Below, in pieces: positions 47,971 to 64,000 of a stretch of DNA of 64,000 nt; the first letter of the stretch is position 1; every line of letters starts with the position of its first letter. The notes beneath the pieces are model-generated. The model had not been told where the DNA came from. It did not search any database and saw only the letters and a list, made by a program, of their open reading frames with translations. The position numbers were made by a program, and so were the translations under genes. The stretch comes from Sipunculus nudus (lineage: Eukaryota; Annelida; Sipuncula; Golfingiida; Sipunculidae), in contig CM049313.1 in the NCBI GenBank assembly GCA_026874595.1, positions 26,660,008 through 26,724,007 on the forward strand, written 5' to 3'.

Positions 47971-48080
47971 GTCTATACATGGACCTTCATGTCCTATGAT
48001 GCCTACTCTTCCTGGATGTAGGCCCCGTATAATGTCCGTCCAGCAGGAGTCTCATAGGACACCAAGGTCCATGTATAGAC
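47971..48080. repeat. 29-nt inverted repeat with a 52-nt spacer
   Basis: Left arm 47971-47999 (GTCTATACATGGACCTT...) and right arm 48052-48080 (...AAGGTCCATGTATAGAC) are complementary at 27 of 29 positions. They could form a strong hairpin or be the ends of a tiny foldback element. Confidence 0.85.
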
Positions 48081-50144
48081 TATGGTAAACCCGGCCAGGA
48101 CGCTTAGCTTCTTATTTATGCTTTTTGTTTACAAGTCAATATGCCTTTGTGCTTCTATATAGCCTAAAAGAAGCAAAAAACAGGGCCCCAAAACACCAGC
48201 CTGCGGTTTTCCGGGATTCATTTGTAAACGCATGGGTCAGTTACTATACTTGATGTTACCAGTAACGTGTGCGATTACAATATACATGTACACAACGAAT
48301 AAACTGTTGGTTGTTGTTAATGTGTCTTCAGACAGATCATGTTGGCCTAGATCTGTGCCGCACAGTGTTTTTGTCACGACGTTGTGAATAGTCGATCAGG
48401 CTCAGCTAGTGGCTCGAGGACACTGATACCCGGGCAACGAAAACACGACCAGGCCGTTGGAAGTAGGGCCTTGTATTAATTTATCTACCGTTGTCCACTA
48501 GTTAACAATGGAGTACTATAAATTACGTTTATTAGTTTATCCAGAAGGCTCTGCCGTGATCATCACTGGCAGGCTCCCACTGTCTGGAAAAGCCTTGGTG
48601 TTATCATAGACTCCCCTATTTGTGTCTAAAACTGTAAACTTGACACATAGACTGGTACCCAGAACACAGTTTTGTGGCAGCCTTCACTGTTCACATTAAA
48701 TTTCTCCTCTTTTTACAAGTTAAGAGAGAAAATTTTATATAAGACAAATATCTGTGGCAGATATTTTTGTGAAATTTTTAGGATTAACTAACAGGTATAC
48801 CGTAAATGTACTTAGTTTATCGCAAGTTCATATGTGTAAATCATATATGTGGGGGATACTTGTCAGTCAGCTAAGAATCAGCCAAGGATTTCAGTATTCT
48901 TGTTACATTTTTAATTCTAAATAGAACCAGCATTTTTTAGAAGTTGAGAATAGGTGTAGAAATGTCCATTTTTACAATGGACGTATTAATCAATAATGTA
49001 GGATGCAGGATTCCTTATCTCCAGTTACTTAGTTATCTCATGACTGATTCAGAAATAACGTCACTGAGATAGAACTTTATGTATGAACTGTTGCAGATGA
49101 AACTATACAGTAATGACACTTGACTGATATTTTCATGTTTTGTAAATTGTTCTCCTGCAATAACTTTCCTAGCGTCTGGTAACCTCAATGAAAAATATCG
49201 AATGCGGGGGGGGGGGGGGGTGTATACTGCACAACTGCGACACCATCATGTCTACACCCCTGTCAGGTTAATACAGGTAAAATATAGAACTCCTATTTAC
49301 CAAAATGACCCACTTTACATCTCTGTCAGGTGGAATGTTTGCAGTTTCAGAAAAAAATCAAATATTTTCAATAAAAAGACAGCTATTAAATTCTGCAAGT
49401 TATAGGTGTATTAAATAATTAAATAATGGAAAGGTAATTACCGCCAATTCAGAACTGGACCGATTAACAGGAAATTTAATTTTTTCCCTGAAAGTAGCAA
49501 TTAGACCTCTGGAGCAATAGACTATATTCCTTTGCTGTCTTGGTTTATAACTTGTTTGCTCACCTTGACAGGTAAATACAAGTAGGTACAGAAACTTTCA
49601 TTGTGAGGTGAGGTCATATTGTCAAGGATTCTATACTAATCAGATACCTAAACATGAACTGTGCGTCACCAGTTTAAATTTTCCATTTATTGTGTAACCT
49701 TGCAGTATCTCAAACACCGTTGCTCAGATCTACTGTAAATTAGCATATAACTGCGTGGTCTGTATTTGGTATTTCACTGAGATATTTCAGTATTGATAGA
49801 CATTAAAGTTGGGCTTTGCAAACGGGAAAGTGTCCTGCTACCCTGAACGACGTCTACTTTTAGAAACATTGGCTTCACTCTCGGTCATGGGAGGTCGTTT
49901 TGTATAGTTTCCCAGCCTTAAATGTATTACAATTACAACTGAAAGGTTAGATCTGACAGATTCAAGGTTTCATGAGAAACAGTGATATAAACCTGAACAC
50001 TGCTATTTTGACTGACCGATCTTCATCAAAACATCCAAGAAAGAGATATAATCTTCCTATAGTGACATTACGATCTGCAATAACTGGAGGAACTGAAGTA
50101 ATCTGGAGTGCAATTAGCACGAATCTTGCTTTGTCCTCAGGCCT

Positions 50145-50400
50145 GTTACAGGTAGATTATTGTTTGGTTGGCAGGTCTGTGACAGTTGTATTCTTTCTTG
50201 GTTAGCAGCCCAATGAAAGCTGGAGTCTTGCTTCCTTCGCAGGCCTATGACAGTTGTATTTTTGCTTGGTTCGCAAGCCAATGAAAGTTACTTTCCTGCA
50301 TTTTTCACACTGACAGTTAGATTGTTGTTTGGTTCGCAGGCCTGTGGTAGTTGGATTCTTGCTTTGTTCGCAGGCCTGTGGCAGTTGGATTCTTGCTGGG
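50145..50400 (+). repeat. Degenerate ~40-bp tandem repeat
   Basis: Six or so diverged units containing TTGGTTCGCAGGCCTGTGAC and AGTTGGATTCTTGC, just upstream of the first coding exon of uridine phosphorylase. Confidence 0.7.
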
Positions 50401-50851
50401 TTACATGACACATGATACATCACGCATGTCACTTTGAAACAAAATAAAAATGGTAAAATATCTGGTTTAGCTGCTTGCTGTCTGAATTCCCGTTTATAAC
50501 TTAACTTGCTGGTGTCAGATACATTTTACCAAGCCACCAGCTTGAGAAATTCTTTGATATCCACAATCATGCCATGGTGACTAACGTGTGTTAGTGATCA
50601 AATAATTTGATTGCTTATGCAACAGAGTTCTGAAATAGGTCAAAACAAACCGCTACTTTACAGCCCGCTCAGACACACTGATGGCCTATACAGTAACCTT
50701 TTCGTGTTCATGATTTTGAAAATGATGCCACAATTAAATATCCAAATGTTTGCATTATTTTTTGCAGAATTTACTGGTTTGCTGAGCCACAGAAAACAAC
50801 CATTCAAAAACTGTATTGGACATTCATTCCAACTATCAACTACCAAAGGGA

Positions 50852-60951
<10,100 letters not shown>

Positions 60952-61194
60952 GTAATGTAAACCTCCAACTCCTCACTTGTTCTCTCCTACGCTCTCTATG
61001 TCAAGATTATATAGGAAAATATGAACGTTATCCCTGTATTTACCCTCTGTCCATGATCGTAGTCGGTTGATGCGAGTGTGAGAAACCATGCATAAGGCTT
61101 ATACTTTGTCTAAATTTAAAAGATCTTCATATGCGTTTATATTCTCCTGAATTGCCCCGGAATTAATTGCTCATTTTAAACCCAGTACAATGTC
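60952..61194 (+). other. Start of intron 5, no feature
   Basis: Unremarkable sequence between the exon 5 donor and the 41-bp array. Confidence 0.6.
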
Positions 61195-64000
61195 CATGAG
61201 TCGTGACTTCAATTTACATAACGGCGGATGTCTATGATTGGTGATTCTGTAATGACACAGAACGACCGATGTCTACGAGTGGGGACTCTATAATGAAACA
61301 GAACGGCCGTTGTCTACGACTGGGGACTTTATAATGACACAGAACGGCCGATGTCTACGAGTGGTGACTGTATAATGACACAGAACGGCCGTTGTCTACG
61401 ACTGGGGACTGTATAGTGACACAGAACGGCCGATGTCTACGAGTAGTGACTCTATAATGACACAGAACGGCCGATGTCTAAGAGTGTTGGCTGTATAATG
61501 ACACAGAACGGCCGATGTCTACGAGTGGTGACTGTATAATGACACAGAACGGCCGTTGTCTACGACTGGGGACTTTATAATGACTCAGAACGGCCGATGT
61601 CTACGAGTAGTGACTCTATAATGACACAGAACGGCCGTTGTCTACGACTGGGGACTTTATAATGACACAGAACGGCCGATGTCTACGAGTAGTGACTCTA
61701 TAATGACACAGAACGGCCGTTGTCTACGACTGGGGACTTTATAATGACACAGAACGGCCGATGTCTACGAGTGGTGGCTGTATAATGACACAGAACGGCC
61801 GATTTCTACGAGTGGTGACTGTATAATGACACAGAACGGCCGATTTCTACGAGTGGTGACTGTATAATGACACAGAACGGCCGTTGTCTGCGAGTGGTGA
61901 CTGTATAATGACACAGAACGGCCGATGTCTACGAGTGGTGGCTGTATAATGACACAGAACGGCCGTTTTCTACGAGTGGTGGCTGTATAATGACACAGAA
62001 CGGCCGATTTCTACGAGTGGTGGCTGTATAATGACACAGAACGGCCGATTTCTACGAGTGGTGGCTGTATAATGACACAGAACGGCCGTTGTCTGCGAGT
62101 GGTGACTGTATAATGACACAGAACGGCCGATTTCTACGAGTGGTGGCTGTATAATGACACAGAACGGCCGATTTCTACGAGTGGTGGCTGTATAATGACA
62201 CAGAACGGCCGATTTCTACGAGTGGTGACTGTATAATGACACAGAACGGCCGATTTCTACGAGTGGTGACTGTATAATGACACAGAACGGCCGTTGTCTG
62301 CGAGTGGTGACTGTATAATGACACAGAACGGCCGATGTCTACGAGTGGTGGCTGTATAATGACACAGAACGGCCGTTTTCTACGAGTGGTGGCTGTATAA
62401 TGACACAGAACGGCCGTTGTCTGCGAGTGGTGACTGTATAATGACACAGAACGGCCGATTTCTACGAGTGGTGGCTGTATAATGACACAGAACGGCCGAT
62501 TTCTACGAGTGGTGGCTGTATAATGACACAGAACGGCCGATTTCTACGAGTGGTGACTGTATAATGACACAGAACGGCCGATTTCTACGAGTGGTGACTG
62601 TATAATGACACAGAACGGCCGATTTCTACGAGTGGTGACTGTATAATGACACAGAACGGCCGTTGTCTGCGAGTGGTGACTGTATAATGACACAGAACGG
62701 CCGATTTCTACGAGTGGTGGCTGTATAATGACACAGAACGGCCGATTTCTACGAGTGGTGGCTGTATAATGACACAGAACGGCCGATTTCTACGAGTGGT
62801 GACTGTATAATGACACAGAACGGCCGATTTCTACGAGTGGTGACTGTATAATGACACAGAACGGCCGTTGTCTACGAGTGGTGGCTGTATAATGACACAG
62901 AACGGCCGATTTCTACGAGTGGTGGCTGTATAATGACACAGAACGGCCGTTGTCTGCGAGTGGTGACTGTATAATGACACAGAACGGCCGATTTCTACGA
63001 GTGGTGGCTGTATAATGACACAGAACGGCCGATGTCTACGAGTGGTGGCTGTATAATGACACAGAACGGCCGATTTCTACGAGTGGTGGCTGTATAATGA
63101 CACAGAACGGCCGTTGTCTGCGAGTGGTGACTGTATAATGACACAGAACGGCCGATTTCTACGAGTGGTGGCTGTATAATGACACAGAACGGCCGATTTC
63201 TACGAGTGGTGGCTGTATAATGACACAGAACGGCCGATTTCTACGAGTGGTGACTGTATAATGACACAGAACGGCCGTTGTCTGCGAGTGGTGACTGTAT
63301 AATGACACAGAACGGCCGATGTCTACGAGTGGTGACTGTATAATGACACAGAACGGCCGTTGTCTGCGAGTGGTGACTGTATAATGACACAGAACGGCCG
63401 ATGTCTACGAGTGGTGGCTGTATAATGACACAGAACGGCCGATTTCTACGAGTGGTGACTGTATAATGACACAGAACGGCCGATTTCTACGAGTGGTGAC
63501 TGTATAATGACACAGAACGGCCGTTGTCTGCGAGTGGTGGCTGTATAATGACACAGAACGGCCGATGTCTACGAGTGGTGACTGTATAATGACACAGAAC
63601 GGCCGTTGTCTGCGAGTGGTGACTGTATAATGACACAGAACGGCCGATTTCTACGAGTGGTGGCTGTATAATGACACAGAACGGCCGATTTCTACGAGTG
63701 GTGGCTGTATAATGACACAGAACGGCCGTTGTCTGCGAGTGGTGACTGTATAATGACACAGAACGGCCGTTGTCTGCGAGTGGTGACTGTATAATGACAC
63801 AGAACGGCCGATTTCTACGAGTGGTGGCTGTATAATGACACAGAACGGCCGATTTCTACGAGTGGTGGCTGTATAATGACACAGAACGGCCGATTTCTAC
63901 GAGTGGTGGCTGTATAATGACACAGAACGGCCGTTGTCTGCGAATGGTGACTGTATAATGACACAGAACGGCCGATTTCTACGAGTGGTGGCTGTATAAT
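61195..64000 (+). repeat. 41-bp minisatellite running off the right edge, about 68 copies seen
   Basis: The 41-bp unit contains TGACACAGAACGGCCGATTT, then CTACGAGTGGTGACTGTATA. Early units (to about 61800) are more varied, with ACTGGGGACTTTATAA. Later ones alternate two main variants, TTTCTACGAG and TTGTCTGCGAG. Not a multiple of three, so no sustained frame. It lies in intron 5 of uridine phosphorylase and its true length is unknown. Confidence 0.96.

Larger units (their letters stand above)
44096..50767. other. Upstream flank of uridine phosphorylase, no coding gene recognised
   Basis: Contains a CCCGAT-rich stretch at about 44780-44870 that looks like a dispersed repeat. Another repeat-like region at 45540-45900 has GTGTCGCCGCGATAACTTA twice (about 45605 and 45763). 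There is a C-rich block at 47402-47456, a 29-nt inverted repeat at 47971-48080, a G run at 49206-49220 and a degenerate tandem repeat at 50145-50400. The promoter of the downstream gene should lie here or further left, but no element can be named. Confidence 0.5.

Noticed and set aside
62175-63759. 90-codon minus-strand frames in the 41-bp array
   Set aside because: They arise from three-unit periodicity and have no similarity to known proteins.
61195-64000. Regular repeats considered as a CRISPR array
   Set aside because: Units are contiguous 41-bp copies without unique spacers, there are no cas genes, and the setting is a metazoan intron.

Overview
This is animal (metazoan) nuclear DNA. 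It is AT-rich and intron-bearing, and most of it is transposable elements and minisatellites. The repeat families point to a marine invertebrate, most likely a mollusc. They include Helitron-like elements with an AGCTCA...GAGCT start followed by GTCCGTCC tracts, poly-G-linked repeats, and Ty3/Gypsy elements of Gmr1-like and Mag-like type. The phylum is inferred, not proven. No RNA gene or CRISPR array was recognised.

Layout. 1-8.9 kb: no host gene; an old dispersed repeat (1030-1706 and 4890-6135) split by about 3.2 kb of other DNA, plus simple repeats. 8907-23072: a 14.2-kb nested set of elements. The outer one is a Ty3/Gypsy element with LTRs starting TG, an ACTG target duplication, a tRNA-Pro-type primer site, a SCAN-like Gag, and integrase placed before reverse transcriptase (Gmr1-like order). 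Three others sit inside it: a ~1.9-kb Helitron-like element in the leader, a complete second LTR element (16347-21082, CAAAT duplication) in pol, and a ~0.9-kb Helitron-like element in the RNase H region. All their genes are broken. 23-35.5 kb: dispersed repeats, two LINE 3' ends, a dead LINE on the minus strand, a 1.6-kb foldback element and a pogo/Tigger-like element. 35.8-40.07 kb: a 90-bp minisatellite. 42.7-44.1 kb: a ~65-bp minisatellite.

50.8 kb to the right edge: the only recognisable host gene, the 5' half of a uridine phosphorylase on the + strand. Five coding-exon positions are present, and every splice junction keeps the frame. The fourth position exists in two versions, 53288-53402 and 55248-55362. 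Both are exactly 115 nt with the same phases and encode 39 related residues around the phosphate-binding R-x-G-T loop. Using both would shift the frame, so they look like a mutually exclusive exon pair, which is the main discovery in this window. The introns hold two MITE-like elements and minisatellites of 65/66 bp and 41 bp; the 41-bp array runs off the window. The C-terminal half of the enzyme lies beyond 64000.
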